Shown here in pieces: positions 1-11,777 of a DNA stretch of 64,000 nucleotides. A program made the translations under genes and the position numbers. The notes under the pieces are model-generated. The model made no database searches, had not been told where the DNA came from, and saw only the letters and a program-made list of their open reading frames with translations. Within the stretch, counting starts at the first letter, position 1. Each line of letters begins with the position of its first letter. The stretch is taken from assembly GCF_027580225.2 (NCBI RefSeq), contig NC_073358.2, positions 26,686,501 to 26,750,500 of the forward strand. The letters are read 5' to 3'. This DNA comes from Misgurnus anguillicaudatus. Lineage: Eukaryota; Chordata; Actinopteri; Cypriniformes; Cobitidae.

Positions 1-302
1 GTGTATATGTATTTTGCATGACTGGCAGATTGAGATACAAAGCTCTGTTCATCCAAGCCTGTTGCCTGGGACACTTGTCGAGTGAATGGAGGCTGAGAGT
101 ACAGAAAGAAAGAGAAAGATGGAGATTTCTGGGTTATTTAGATGGACAGACACACTTATACAAGAAGATTAACAGAGCACAATACAAACTGTTGTTCTTT
201 CCCAAGCGGCCCCTTAAAACTTTTAATTGTAGACTAGAAACACCACTGCCGCATGAAAGCTATACCAATAAAAAATTATTCATTCAATTTACTCAATTTT
301 TG
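1..302. other. No recognisable feature
   Basis: No repeat structure or gene is recognised here. A stop-free stretch of 104 codons (18-332, plus) runs into the foldback that follows and has no family resemblance I can name, so it is not called a gene. Confidence 0.5.
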
Positions 303-405
303 AAGGTAAGTGGTTGCAATCAATTTATTTAAGCTACATTTAAACAAAACAAAAACATTTGAAAAAAAAATATATTTAAATAAATTGATTGCAACCACTT
401 ACCTT
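303..405. repeat. Perfect 30-bp foldback (hairpin) element
   Basis: Left arm 303-332 (starts AAGGTAAGTGGTTGCAATC) is exactly reverse-complementary over 30 bp to the right arm 376-405, with a 43-bp A-rich loop. Perfect arms suggest a young or conversion-maintained foldback MITE. The arms resemble a hairpin repeat common in fish genomes, but I cannot name the family with certainty. No coding content. Confidence 0.85.
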
Positions 406-1585
406 AAAAAATTGCACGACAATAAAGTAGGGTGATTCTCCTGAAATTAGACTTATGAGGTGTCATGAAACACTTTGATAAAAAAAAGTAAATGCAAAGT
501 AAGAGTATCAAAATAAGAAGCATACAGTTACAAACATCTCTTTACGTACTATTTTGCACATAATTTTAAATGACATCATACGAACCAATTTTTTTCCACA
601 TTTAAGGGGAAAATGTTCATTACCGCAACCATGACATGGTTCTTTGACATGGAAATATTAATAATTAAAAATCTAAAAAATAAAAAGCTTTAGTTCATGT
701 TATACTTTAAACATTTACAGATAAGAAACATGTGGTATTTGGTGATCATTGGTAAATGTAGAGACATTAATAAGGAATATAAATGTGTCCAAGAAAATTT
801 TTTTCATCCTCCGCAACAATTTTTAATCATTGTTTAAGCCCTCAAGAAACTAACATTTAAAAAAAATTGTTGGAAGGGACATAATTGACTGTGACACTCA
901 AGATGGCTACCAGGGGTGCGTTTCCCAAACAACGACATAACTTGTTGCTGAACGACCATAGTACGATGCATCGTTGGAGAAACGAACTACCTTGTTACGA
1001 CTGTTTCCCGAAAGCATAGTAACTTTGTCGCACATTCGTCGTTTGAACGATGTTTGTTTAACAACATAGTTGATGATGTCACGTGGGAGGTGAAGTACTA
1101 ATTAATCTGTGCAAATCGATTTAATGTCAGATTATTGCTGTAAATAACATATATTGCATCGGAAGACTGATTTTGTAACCGTGATTTAGTCAGGGACGGA
1201 TTATGGCGATGATGTGCCCTGGGCACGGATGTCTCAAAGGCCCCCTTTATCAATTTTTTGGGCAACAGCGTTGCACCTGTATACACAGGGCTCAAGTGTT
1301 GGTTCGCCTCTGCCTGTATGCCCCATCTTACAGGATTAACAATGGCACTAATACGCGGGGAGAGAATGCACACAATATTCTTTACTTCCACACCACAAAT
1401 TGGCTTATTTATATCTCACCAGTATCTGTCAACATACAACATACTGTACAACATACTCAATCAAAAAGATTCTGACCTCTCCAAATCATATCACAGGAGA
1501 AAATTCCATAAATATTTTACATTTCTACATTTAGCAGACATTTTATTACATTTCATGTGTAACTGTCGTTCACCACAGGCATTTA

Positions 1586-1955
1586 GGGGCTGGACACACC
1601 AAAACTTTTAAACGCAGCTGAAAACACCTTGAGGATGCCGAATTCCAGCTGTTTTTCAGCCGAGCGCTTTGGTAGCTGTGATACTTCAGCTGTGACCTGG
1701 TTGGTTGCTGTGGTAATGTCCCGCCCCTCCTCCACTGTAATTGGACGGCTGTGTGAGAACTGACATTGAGAACATAACTCAAAGTTAAATATTTTTGAAC
1801 TCTCGGCGCTGAGCGCGAAAAAACCCTGAGCGCCAGTTTTCTGCGTGGAAAAAATCCGCTAGCTGCTTGCTTAATTGAAAAACGCTGAGTTTCCATTGGA
1901 ATCAATTGAAAACATGCGCCGGCCGCGGGCGTAAAAGCTTTGTGTGTCCAGCCCC
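1586..1955. mobile_element. Harbinger-like MITE with TTA target duplication
   Basis: Termini GGGGCTGGACACACCAAA and its near-perfect inverse (…TTTGTGTGTCCAGCCCC) bound 370 bp. They are flanked by TTA on both sides (1583-1585, 1956-1958). A 3-bp TWA duplication is typical of PIF/Harbinger MITEs. It is inserted in the hAT at 1191-2577, so it is the youngest layer of this nest. Confidence 0.85.
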
Positions 1956-1990
1956 TTAGTTTAGAACAAAAAAGTTGGTTTAAATTTATC

Positions 1991-2244
1991 TTAGCTGAGG
2001 GGTATCTTTCTCGATTTCCTCAGAGAAAACGCTTCCGCAACATCATCAAAATCCAGTTCCATCACAAGATCGCATTCAATGGCCATTAAAGACAGTGAAT
2101 TTAGGTGTCCTTGACACATTTTGCTTCTTAGTTTGTTTTTTACTCTTGCCATTAGAGAAAATAAACGTTCTCCTTTACAGTTGCTGACTGGCAGGGTGAG
2201 GAAAAGCTGTCCTTTTTGTGCTTTCTTATCTTTGATCCACTTGG
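1991..2244 (-). pseudogene. hAT transposase C-terminal (dimerisation domain) fragment
   Basis: The minus-strand frame from 2244 down to a TAA at 1991-1993 is open for ~84 codons. It contains LFLTLPVSNCKGERLFSLM, then KLRSK and HLNSLSLMAIECD, ending in an acidic LDFDDV segment and a basic tail. This matches the conserved C-terminal dimerisation motif of hAT transposases (LP-x-SNC-x-GERxFSxxxxxKxxLRSxM...LNxLxxLxIE). No upstream BED finger or RNase-H-like catalytic core is visible in the element, so this is a truncated relic. It lies within a TSD-bounded hAT element, which confirms the assignment. It has no start codon of its own. Confidence 0.88.
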
Positions 2245-3237
2245 TTGTGTTTTAAACTCATTTTTGTTTTGGTTTTTGAGTAACCGTCTTCTACGCATGA
2301 CTTTTATATTACGCAAAACTTTTCACTCGCCTCTAGATGTCCCTCTCAACAGTGCAGCAATACATTAAAATTATTTATTTGATTTATTTACTAGTTAATA
2401 CTTTGCAACTGCAAAAAATCACATTATTCCTCAACATTTAACACAATTTTACTGAAAATAAAATTAAAATTAAAATATTTATTTAAAAAGAATAGACACA
2501 GTAAATTTGACAGGGCCCCCTGCTGGCCCAGTGCCCTGGGCAAGTGCCCAGTAGGCCCGTGCGTTAATCCATGCCTGGATTTAGTTATCTATTGTTTATT
2601 TTCAAGATATTTAATTCACGCGCAAGTTCCCTCTTACGTCACTCCTCCCAGGGATTCCCCAGGGTCTTAAAGCTCGTAGGTCTGCGCACATGCACAGTTT
2701 TCAAATGCAGCGCTTTTATTCTGTTTACAAATGTAATGACATAAAATAAAATTGTAATATATTTAGAATGATGGATATAGAGTGTACTACATGTTTTTTG
2801 CTTATTTTGTTCAAAAGCATGATCAACGTAAGTCTAAATATTATAATAACAAGGAACAATGCTTCCAACGACACAAGTTAGCGATGCAGTTTGCGAATGT
2901 TCGTTTGAACGAAAGTTGAAATTTTGTTGGTCAATAGTACTTAGACAACTTTTTAGTTCTCATTACCGAAACATGAGTTTGTAAATGCATATATTTAATG
3001 TAATATCATGTTGCAGTAATGATAATTTTTTTATAATGATTATCTAAAAAATTTAAATAATTCTATAGTAAATATTTTTTAAATCCTCTAAAAATAATGG
3101 CTATAGTAAGTTCAGACCTTAATCTTATATGGCCAAAAAAAAAAAAAAAAAAATCTGATGCTGGACACATTTTAAGTCTGGATTTCGTGAGAATCACCTA
3201 GTAACATAACTCCACCCATAACTCCTCCCATATCTCT

Positions 3238-3358
3238 TAAATTTACATTTATGCATTTTCAGATGCTTTTATCCAAAGCGACTGTGCATTCAAAAGATAC
3301 ATTCGAACCCATGATCTTTGTGTTGCCAATGCAAAGCCCAATAGAGTTACAGGAACAC
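3238..3358 (+). repeat. SINE-like fish repeat fragment
   Basis: Contains TTTTATCCAAAGCGACT after a TTACATTTATGCATTT stretch, then a segment reading …GAACCCATGATCTTTG. This combination is widespread in teleost genomes as part of SINE-type repeats. It is a fragment: I see no clear pol III boxes or tail. Family name not assigned. Confidence 0.6.
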
Positions 3359-3726
3359 AACTCATTTTGTGTGTGGTTGATATGACGAGCATTATGAGGA
3401 AGAACTAATCTCTATTTTTTTAAACGTTTGGCAGATTTGTGACTTTAAAGGGCGTTTTGCAGGTAAAATTTTTCAAGGAATTTGTGCAATTTGCTTGTTG
3501 ATAATAAACATTTAAATTGTTATCCATTGTATTTTATGTTGTTGGGTATCACAAAACCCGAAAAAGTATGAAAAAGTACAGCAATTTGCAATGATTCTCC
3601 TTTCCCTCACAACGCACTGTATGACGTCACGCTGGGGAGAGAATTGACCAAAGCCGCCTTGAGAGCATTGAGAATGACTATAGAAAGACGAGTAAAGTAC
3701 AGTTCTGATAGCGCAGATTATAGATA
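3359..3726. other. No recognisable feature
   Basis: AT-rich non-coding sequence between the SINE-like fragment and the microsatellite. No TIR, ORF or repeat is seen. Confidence 0.4.
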
Positions 3727-3905
<179 letters not shown>

Positions 3906-4168
3906 TGGATAGGCTAGTATAACGTTAGAGAGATAGGCAGACAGCCAGATAGCATAAGGTTAGCATATCTTCGTGTAGAAAGTAAACAAACAATTAACAT
4001 ACTCGTGCATGCTGGCTTGAGGGGGTCCATGATCCTGCCTGAAATGGGTGTAACTTTATGCGATCTTCAGCACAAACGGTTTTGGCAGCATGTCTCTAAT
4101 CCTGGAAGGTGAGTGAAGCACGTCACGTCTGTTCGCGGGGACCAGCGACCCAAACGCACTCACTTTCT

Positions 4169-4230
4169 TACAGCCAGTAGCGGAATGGCAATCGAGAGAG
4201 TCGGGACTTTCCCGGGCCGATCTGATAATA
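4169..4230 (+). mobile_element. Solo terminal relic of the hAT family found at 35497
   Basis: The stretch starting AGTAGCGGAATGGCAATCG, with the following GGGACTTTCCCGG, matches the left end of the hAT at 35497 (AGTGGCGGAGTGGCAATCG…). No matching right end was found nearby, so it is a truncated copy. Confidence 0.6.
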
Positions 4231-5054
4231 GTTATACATTTCGAGTTATATTAGCAACACCGTCTGGCGGCGTGATGTGCGCCGGTTCCCGCAGCCCGCT
4301 GGTCAAACTGTGCAGGCAGCCTCTCTGCTCAATAAAGTATATAAAAGTGCTCAACCTGTTCAGCAGGTCCAAACATGTACAGGATTTATAAAAATACAGT
4401 GATCAACGAGCGGTTCCTCCTCAAATGGCTTAGCCTGTCGTGATGTAAAAAGCCGCCGAACGCCTGTTTATTACAGTATGTATGCGGTCGGATCCGAGTA
4501 TGCTGCAGCTGCTGACTGCTGCTGCGTATAAAATGATCGTGTGATTCGTTATAATCGCATAAACAATATAACAAAGCATCCTTTTATTTCACAAAACAAT
4601 ATATTTGAGATATTATTTGATAGACTAGTAAGTGTGGATTAAGGATGTTTAAAAATCTCTAGCCTGGTGGTCAGGACATGAATGGATCAAATCAGCAGAT
4701 TTGCGAAGTTTTATTTATCTCCACATATATCATAAATAATAATTAGCAAGGTAACTTTGCAGTATAACACATTATATATTTCCTACGATGTATATATGAT
4801 TTCCAAATTATATACGTAAGTATTAAACAGCAATAAATGTCTCATCTATCTCTATGGCTCTGGCTGAGTATTTCTCCACTTCTCCCCAACGTGACGTCAT
4901 CGCAGAATTGCGTTAAAAAAACCGTTAATACCAAAAACGTAAAAAAAGTGGTCTTTAAGACCATTTTTGAGACATTTTAAAAATTATACACATATCTTGA
5001 GTGATTTATGTACCCATTAATCGACAGTGGTGGTTAACCTGCAACATACACTTT

Positions 5055-5062
<8 letters not shown>
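4231..5062. other. No recognisable feature
   Basis: AT-rich sequence with a CpG-richer patch near 4390-4560. No splice-like coding segment, TIR or tandem repeat is supported. Confidence 0.4.

Positions 5063-5142
<80 letters not shown>
5063..5142. repeat. (TA)40 microsatellite
   Basis: An uninterrupted run of about 40 TA units. It is self-complementary and likely length-polymorphic. Confidence 0.98.
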
Positions 5143-5146
<4 letters not shown>

Positions 5147-6207
5147 GAAGCAAAATCTACAGATGCTACAGTGGGTTGAGGTTTTAATATTGCTTTTTCT
5201 TGGTTTTATGGCTGGGGAAAGGATTTTTCTTGGACATGAATGACAGGGAATTATAGTAAATAGAAATGAGGGAAATGGGATCAGAGTTTAACGTAATCCA
5301 GACCTGCAACGGTATGCGATTTAGGGCCACTGCAGTAAACTTGCACACAGATTTTTTTTTTTTTTCAAATAAATGTGGTCTGTGCAATCATATTTGGTTT
5401 GGAGTTTGCTAAGTATCACTTGACAGTAAATGGTCCCCAAACGCTTCACCACGATTTTGTTTTTGCTATTTGAAACCCATCAACAATTTTTTTCTTTAAC
5501 TGCCCACAACCATCAACGTCAAAACACGATAAACACTAAGAAAACAATGAGAATTTGAAAACAAGTACCCATAATGCTGTTCCACATGGCTTAACACCTA
5601 TGTAAAGTAATCTACCTGGCACTGTGACAAATTATGCTCATTACTACGCTGCTTCAACTCAATACATGCAGACATTTGTTTAGTGGTGGGTGGACTTTTT
5701 GTTTTATATCTGCTCGCGAGTAATTTGCCAATCGAGCCAAGAGTGACAGCGAATTTACCGCATATCCCTGTTATCATTGTTGACTAGCATCTCATGCTAA
5801 TTGAGTTTAACCAAACCATCCACCTTATCAAATATGTACACATTGTAATATGGTAAGAAATCGAGATGCGTTAGCTAAGTGAAATCTATCGTTTGCAGAC
5901 GTGTACATATGCAATGCATATTTGCCATTAATATCGCACCGAATAGTGACAGGGGTGGTTAGTTTTAAACATCGCTAGTACGCTCCTGTCAGCCTGATTC
6001 CTTAAATGGTTGACATTATGAATGCAAAGTCACATTCTGATTTTCATTTTCTTGGCCATCATCATAACTTTAATTAGGAGTCCTGTGAAAACGCATCGTC
6101 GTGAGTGTCAGTCGAGGGAGATAAGTGCGGCGTCAGACGAGGAGATGGTTTTCGGAGTCTGTTGCGAAACTTAATAAAACTCTCATTAGCTTTCACACAC
6201 TTTTGAG
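5143..6207. other. No recognisable feature
   Basis: Non-coding stretch ending at the 8-bp duplication of the next hAT. A 12-13 bp T run lies near 5352. Nothing else is supported. Confidence 0.4.
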
Positions 6208-6752
6208 TAAGGGTGTCACGATTTCGATTTTAAATCGAAATCGATCGAAATTAAGCCACAGCTTCGAACATCGAATTAAAAAATGGGATCGTCGATGCTG
6301 CCACGCCCCCATTTCACGTCCGGTCGGCTTGCCAAGCGAGGGAAAAAAACTCTTGAAAAACATCTGTCCAGCGGAACGCGATCATATTTTAAACACGAGG
6401 GATGTATTGCTACAGCTCCTTGAAATGCATATCATAAACAGGATTACTACCTAGTGATCTGATTTTAGACAGAGCGCAGCTCTCTGCATGTGCGCGATAG
6501 TGAGGGAGGCGCAAATATGCAGCGGGTTATATTTTAAACAAAAGGATAGTTTGCCTCAGCTCGCATGAAACGCATAAAACTGAACACATACATAAGGATT
6601 ACTACTTTAGTTTATGTTCAGACTTCGGACAGATGCGAGAGCGCATGCACACGTGAGACAGAGAGAAGCGCAGCTGCTTATGATGCTGGATTTATTTCAG
6701 ATGCTATGAGTCCAAGACACGCGCATTAAGTCCATGTGCATTAAGTCCATGT

Positions 6753-7748
6753 TAGAGATGCGCGGATGGACTATTATTTCATCCGCAACCACATAACAAA
6801 ACTCATCATCCGTCCACCATCCATCCGCACCAACGTTTCTGACCAGTTTTCAAAACCGCACCTGCCCGCCATCCGCTGACTGGGTGATGCAAGGCGCTGC
6901 TGATGACAGCCGCGAGACTAGAAAGCTCTAGAATATCAGCAGTGAACTCCGTCTCCGATCGGTGCACATGCAGCGACAAAAATAAATAAATAAATAGCCT
7001 CAATTTAACGCACAAATTACATAGTCTGCACTGGTGTCATCCTGATTTACCACTTTGTAAAACTCATTCCAGGCAACCCTTTTCTGACATTCTATTTCCT
7101 TTGTTTTTAATTCTCATTTTTTTGAGTTTGCCACGTATAGCTCCTTCGCCAGCGTTGATAAGAGCTGTGTCAAAATGCGTCCTCATTTCCGCGCTGTTAA
7201 ACGATAGAACCAATGGATCCAGCCGAGGATATCCCAAACAATTAAAAGCTTTATTAAATAAAAGTGTGTATTTATTAGAAAACTTTTTCTTGTCACTGTT
7301 TTAGTATTATAAGTTATGTTTTGTGTTAATATTATTCTGTTTATGTTGCGTATATTTCTAGGTTGATTATTTGATATGCTGTTGAATAGATTAATCTACA
7401 TCAATGTGTCATATGTTCTGAAATAAATAAATATTTTTCTGTTTACACATTTATTTTAATAAGTCAGAAATGTCTCCGCTGTTTTCTGCTGACAGGCGCG
7501 GTGGGCGCTACTGGGGGCGTGTGCAGCAGGTGACGCAAATTTTGGGTCCTCAGAAGGCTAGACCGTCTCATTTCAGTTATTTTCTTGAACTTCTGAGGCT
7601 GCCACTATGAAAGACAGAGAGGTCGCATGCTTAGAAGGACACAGCTAATAACAAGCAGTCGATCCGGCACCCGCCCGAATTTAATTAAAATATTATTTTT
7701 CGTCACGTCATCCGCCCGATCCATGTAACTGCCAACCGCGCATCTCTA
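6753..7748 (-). mobile_element. Nested hAT element, 8-bp TSD GTCCATGT
   Basis: Termini TAGAGATGCGCGGATGG and the complement of TAGAGATGCGCGGTTGG are flanked by GTCCATGT (6745-6752 and 7749-7756). It is inserted into the hAT at 6208-8005. A BED-finger-like coding scrap lies inside on the minus strand (7010-7085). Interior ORFs are otherwise broken. Confidence 0.93.
7010..7085 (-). pseudogene. BED zinc-finger-like hAT transposase scrap
   Basis: One minus frame reads VAWNEFYKVVNQDD followed by ADYVIC. This fits the start of a hAT BED finger (S-x-VWxxFxxV…D…xxxCxxC), but the second cysteine of the CxxC pair is lost and a stop follows about three codons later. Only ~25 codons are preserved. The location inside a TSD-bounded hAT supports the reading. 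The match is short, so confidence is moderate. Confidence 0.55.
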
Positions 7749-8013
7749 GTCCATGTGCGTGCAAAAAGGAATCCTCTCTCTACAAGCTCTCGCGTTAAGT
7801 GAAGCCCACAAACCCCCATGCGAGTTGTGCAATGTGCATGTTAATGTTAAAGTATTATAATAATAATAATAAATAATGGCATATCATTTTTGTCTAAATT
7901 ATATGCCATATAAAAAATATGTAAAAATCGAGAATCGGATCGAATCGTGACCTTAGAATCGAAAATGTAATCGAATCGAGGATTTGGAGAATCGTGACAC
8001 CCCTACTTTTGAG

Positions 8014-8503
8014 TGATCCAGCAAAATGGGAAAGTAATTAAAATGTGCATTATACTGTTTGTTGGGGTCTTCGAGTCTGTCACAAGAAGGACAAAGTGAC
8101 TAAACGGTAGCGTGAATGTCATGCTAGCGATTTGTTAGTTAGGTTGTTTTGACATGATTTTATACTCCTCACTCTATCTCCCCAATAGGGATATATATAG
8201 TACTATACTTAGAGAGCTTGGACCACAATGTTCATGGCCCATTTGTTTGTAAGCACATCAATTTCAAAAGCCATCTGTGTTTTGTTTCGGTGCGAAATGA
8301 ACTCCCCGAGCATTCTGTAATGATTCTGTAACGTTTCACTTTTTTATAATGGCATAATATTTCTATTTTTAAACATCCACCGTGTTACCTAGCATTTGTT
8401 TGGGGATTTATAACCACTAGTGACGTGGTTCTGTTAAAACATGTTCTTTTTACTTCAGTTAGTTACCTTGCAATACAACAGAGAGAAGTATCACAACCCA
8501 GAC
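8014..8503. other. No recognisable feature
   Basis: AT-rich non-coding spacer between the hAT pair and a foldback. Nothing is supported. Confidence 0.4.
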
Positions 8504-8598
8504 AGTAGACGACTCTGGGTCGGATCCACACCGGATCAGCGCCGAAGTCGGCAGCTCTGGTGCGGGTCCGGGGTGGATCCAGCTCAGAGTCGTCTACT
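8504..8598. repeat. GC-rich foldback, 31-bp arms
   Basis: Arms 8504-8534 (AGTAGACGACTCTGG…) and 8568-8598 (…AGAGTCGTCTACT) pair with few mismatches around a 33-bp loop. Several GGATCC/GGATC motifs occur. It resembles a short fish foldback repeat; class unknown. Confidence 0.8.
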
Positions 8599-8708
8599 CT
8601 TACAGCAATTGCACGATTAAACATTAATTATATATAATTGCGAGTAAAAAAAAATCGACAACTTTAAAACAAAATATTGAAACTAAAGTGAACTTAGAAA
8701 ACCCTAAT

Positions 8709-9870
8709 GGCCCTATTTTAACAATCTTAGCACATGGTTTAAAGCGCAGGGTGCACAGTCTAAAAGAGTGTGTGTGAATTCACTTTTGCTAATTTAATGA
8801 GGGGAAAAATGGTTTGTGCGCCTAGCACACAGTCTAAAAGGGTTGTTCCATTTTTCGTAATGAGTATTGAGTGTGTTTTGGGTGTAAGATGCAAGAAACC
8901 AATGAGAGTCTCATATCCTATCCCCTTTAAAAGCCAGCTGCGCTTGCGCCATGAATATTCCCTATTTAGATGGCGGAGTTTGTAAACTGACAAACTAAGC
9001 GGAGGAAGAAGACCACCAGTTTAAGATTGATGTTAAAAAAATTGGTTGTTTTTATTTGTATTGAATTTGTTATTTTTGTATTAAAATCTTTAAAAGTCAT
9101 TTTTTTTAGTCATGGAAGTAAAATTAGCAGGAATTTAATTGTAAATATATGGATAGCCTACATGATCAATGTAATCTCAAAAAATAATTTACAAATATGC
9201 AAGAAAAGTTTTGTACTGTAAAAATACTTTGTTTGTAACAAAGCATAAAACAAATTAAAAATAAATGCAATATTTGCAAAATCCAATTACTTACCAGACT
9301 ACAGGTGACACACGTCTCTACGCCTTCTAACGTCTCGTAATTGGTCCTCATTTATGTCAAGGAGACTCAATAATAATCTTTTAACCCATTTGTGCCTGAT
9401 GCTGCGCGCCAAAATGTTACATCTACCACCGGTTACTTTAATTTTTATGTTTCTAAGTGCTACAGGGGCTTAGATATTACGTTTTTGACAATTCTTAGTA
9501 TTTTTTTTAAACCCCTTAGGAGATAAGGGTATTTATCCTAGAATAACATAGGTTTTAGGCATTTTAGGAGTAAATGGGTTAATCACATTAATCACTTTAA
9601 TTTTCATATTTAAAAACGTCTGTCCATGTGAGTAACAAGCAAACTCGCGTCTTGTTTATAGGCGCATGATACCTCCATGCTCTTTAAATAACAAAAACAG
9701 TATTGCCATTGACTTTAGACCAGGTTTTAGTTGGTCAATTTAGTTGCCTTAAAATAGCAACGTGCCAACAATGTGCATGAACACACCTCGTTTTCAGACC
9801 AGCACGCCCATGGGCACACAAGTGGGCAGAAATGCATTTGCTGTTTAAACAACATGGTGCAACATGGTAC
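8709..9870 (+). mobile_element. Dispersed non-autonomous repeat (GGCCCTATTTTAAC end), decayed
   Basis: It starts GGCCCTATTTTAAC and contains the typical internal phrases (TCTAAAAGGGTTGTTC, AACCAATGAGAGTCTCAT, then GCACGCCCATGGGC near the right) of a repeat I recognise as abundant in cyprinid genomes. The right end is truncated or decayed: no mirrored GTTAAAATAGGGCC is seen. Two overlapping stop-free frames near 8760-8993 come from this repeat. A TTAA-type MITE (9385-9578) is inserted in it. Confidence 0.6.
9385..9578. mobile_element. Short TTAA-flanked (piggyBac-type) MITE
   Basis: Ends CCCATTT…AAATGGG are flanked by TTAA (9381-9384 and 9579-9582). The length is 194 bp with no coding content. 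The TTAA duplication is the piggyBac signature. The TIR is only ~7 bp certain. Confidence 0.7.
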
Positions 9871-10652
9871 AAAAAACAACCCAAAAAAAAAAACACTTGC
9901 TACCCCATTTGTTTATTGGGTGTTTGATAGACTAAGAGGAAATAAAATAAAATAAAAACTAATTAATTAATAACCCTGTTAGATGCTACTGTACATAACA
10001 GTTACATGTACCATTGCAGCACACTTTAGAAAGTTTCCAAAAGCTTGTCAAAAGCGTGAGAGATTTTATAAAACATCCCTTAATGCAATGTTCTTTGATC
10101 AGGTTCACATTATACCAGAATTAAATTAAATTTAAAGAGACCTTGAACAAACCATGTAAACTATAACATTTATTTGTTGTGCTGCAGAGAAGTATTTCTA
10201 TTGAAAACACTGTATATGAGCTCCTTATCTACTTTGTGCAAGCATGACCTGAAGTGCATTTACGCATGAAGAAAAAAGCTGCTGCGTCTCGTGGCTCCGT
10301 GTTAAGCATTTTTTTTTCATGTAATGGATTCATTACTGTTCTCTGAAGATCTGAGCTGGGGCTGTGTTTAGTCACTTCATTAAAAAGGGATACAAATGGA
10401 CCCCTCTTTAATTTCTGCTTCATTTGAGTCTCCCGTTCTGAGACCACGCTACACTCGCAACTTCATGTGTTTATGCACAGTTAGGTCTTGCCTTACTGTT
10501 TATTTTACTAGTCAACTAGTTGGTTGTGCAGGGTGTGAAATTAATAACATTAATGACTGACATTTGACAATAATGTGAAGACTTAAAGGCAAAGATGCAC
10601 ACTTGAAGAAACACGTTATGTTGTCCATATTGTGCCCTGTGTAGTCCCAACC
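9871..10652. other. No recognisable feature
   Basis: Non-coding spacer; no clear repeat or gene. A 72-codon open stretch on the minus strand (10229-10447) has no recognisable family. Confidence 0.4.
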
Positions 10653-11084
10653 TGTCACTTGGAGTACCCTTTAAAAGGTCCTAATATGTACAGAATTGTA
10701 TACATTTGATAGCAATATGTACTTCTGAGGTACTAATTTGCACTCTTTGGTACCAGTATCTACCTGATGTACTAATTTGCACTCTTTGGTACCAGTATGT
10801 ACATCTGAGGTACTAATATGCACTCTTTGGTATTCCTAAGTACCTCTGGGTTACTAATTTTAACTCTTTGGTACAAATATGTACTTAAATGCCTCTAAGG
10901 TACTAATATGCACTCTTTGATACCAGTATGTACCTACTAATATGCACTATTTGGTACCAGTATGTACATCTAAGGAACTAATATGCACTATTTGGTACCA
11001 GTATGTACCTCTGATGTACTAATATGCACTATTTGGTACCAGTATGTATCTCTGATGTACTAATATGCACTATTTGGTACAAAT

Positions 11085-11777
11085 TAGGGATGGGCAATAT
11101 AAACGATATGCAATATAAACGATAGAAAATTAGCATACGATAGAGATTTTAAATCTATTGCACTATCGCGATAATGCGTGTTGATGACACAATCTACCCG
11201 CGAACTTTAGAGCCACGAGCTGCAGCCGAATAAACATAATAAACCGAATAAACATGGATGAAAGCGTCAGCGAAACAGAGAAACTCGTGAAAAAGACCGA
11301 TGCAACATCTATTTTTTGGATTCAAGCCATAAGTTACATAAGTTAACTGCTGCTCCACGCGCAAAATTGGCATTATGGTCTAGTAATTGTGAAACATGAA
11401 AAAAAAAAAAATATATATATATGCAGTATAGTCCCCACAAGCATTTAAAGTGTTTAGTGTTATAAAAATAATTAACTGTTTTTTTAGCAGATAGATCTTG
11501 TCAGCTTTATCATTTTAAAAGTAGATCACCACACAAAAAAGTCTGGACACCCCTGCTGTAGAGTGTGTCAGGCAAAAGTTCCAGCTAAGAGAGGTTACAA
11601 GACTAATCTGGCCATAACGGTTTACTTTTACTTACTTTTTTAGCAGTTTGGCTTTTGTAAGGGTCTATATAACCTGTTTAAGTCTATTGAAATCATTATA
11701 TCGCAATACATATCGCTATCGCAAGAGGCTGCAATGTATAACGCAATATGGATTTTAGGCCATATCGCCCATCCCTA
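11085..11777. mobile_element. Non-autonomous hAT, 8-bp TSD GTACAAAT
   Basis: Termini TAGGGATGGGCAATAT and the complement of TAGGGATGGGCGATAT bound 693 bp. They are flanked by GTACAAAT (11077-11084 and 11778-11785). The ends are rich in ATATCG-type motifs. The uninterrupted array copy near 12295 reads through the same site once, which confirms the duplication. Confidence 0.94.

Larger units (their letters stand above)
1191..2577 (-). mobile_element. hAT transposon remnant with 8-bp TSD
   Basis: Ends are CAGGGACGGATTA (1191) and the complement of CAGGCATGGATTAA (2577). They are flanked by a perfect 8-bp duplication GATTTAGT (1183-1190 and 2578-2585), diagnostic of hAT elements. The interior keeps the C-terminal part of a transposase on the minus strand (1991-2244) and carries a Harbinger-like MITE (1586-1955). 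It is internally deleted: only ~1.4 kb remains, too short for a full hAT transposase gene. Confidence 0.93.
913..2900 (+). mobile_element. Repeat with GGGGTGCGTTTCCCAA end, copy 1 (interrupted)
   Basis: The left end GGGGTGCGTTTCCCAA at 913 begins a repeat that recurs reverse-complemented at about 22995-23506. The two copies align over ~280 bp left of the hAT insertion and ~295 bp right of it. The right boundary (~2900) is approximate because no clean second TIR is visible. The copy at 23 kb lacks the hAT, so it is a paralogous empty site for 1191-2577. Confidence 0.7.
430..3198. mobile_element. Outer DNA transposon with ~26-bp TIRs and TA target duplication
   Basis: The left end (GGGTGATTCTCCTGAAAT at 430) and the right end (reverse complement AGGTGATTCTCACGAAAT ending near 3198) form imperfect terminal inverted repeats of about 26 bp. 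TA sits on both sides (428-429, 3199-3200), as expected for Tc1/mariner-type target duplication. The element has no transposase of its own and is broken by a chain of nested elements (913-~2900, 1191-2577, 1586-1955). A 19-A run lies near 3136. Family assignment beyond TA-TSD DNA transposon is not possible by eye. Confidence 0.7.
6208..8005. mobile_element. hAT element, 8-bp TSD CTTTTGAG
   Basis: Termini TAAGGGTGTCACGATT and the complement of TAGGGGTGTCACGATT are flanked by CTTTTGAG at 6200-6207 and 8006-8013. Sub-terminal regions are rich in ATCGAA/TCGAAT motifs. Another hAT (6753-7748) sits inside it. Without that insert ~800 bp remain, with no transposase, so this is a non-autonomous element. 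Confidence 0.93.

Noticed and set aside
4113..4391. 92-codon plus frame in a CpG-richer patch
   Set aside because: Overlaps a truncated hAT end; no coding signature.
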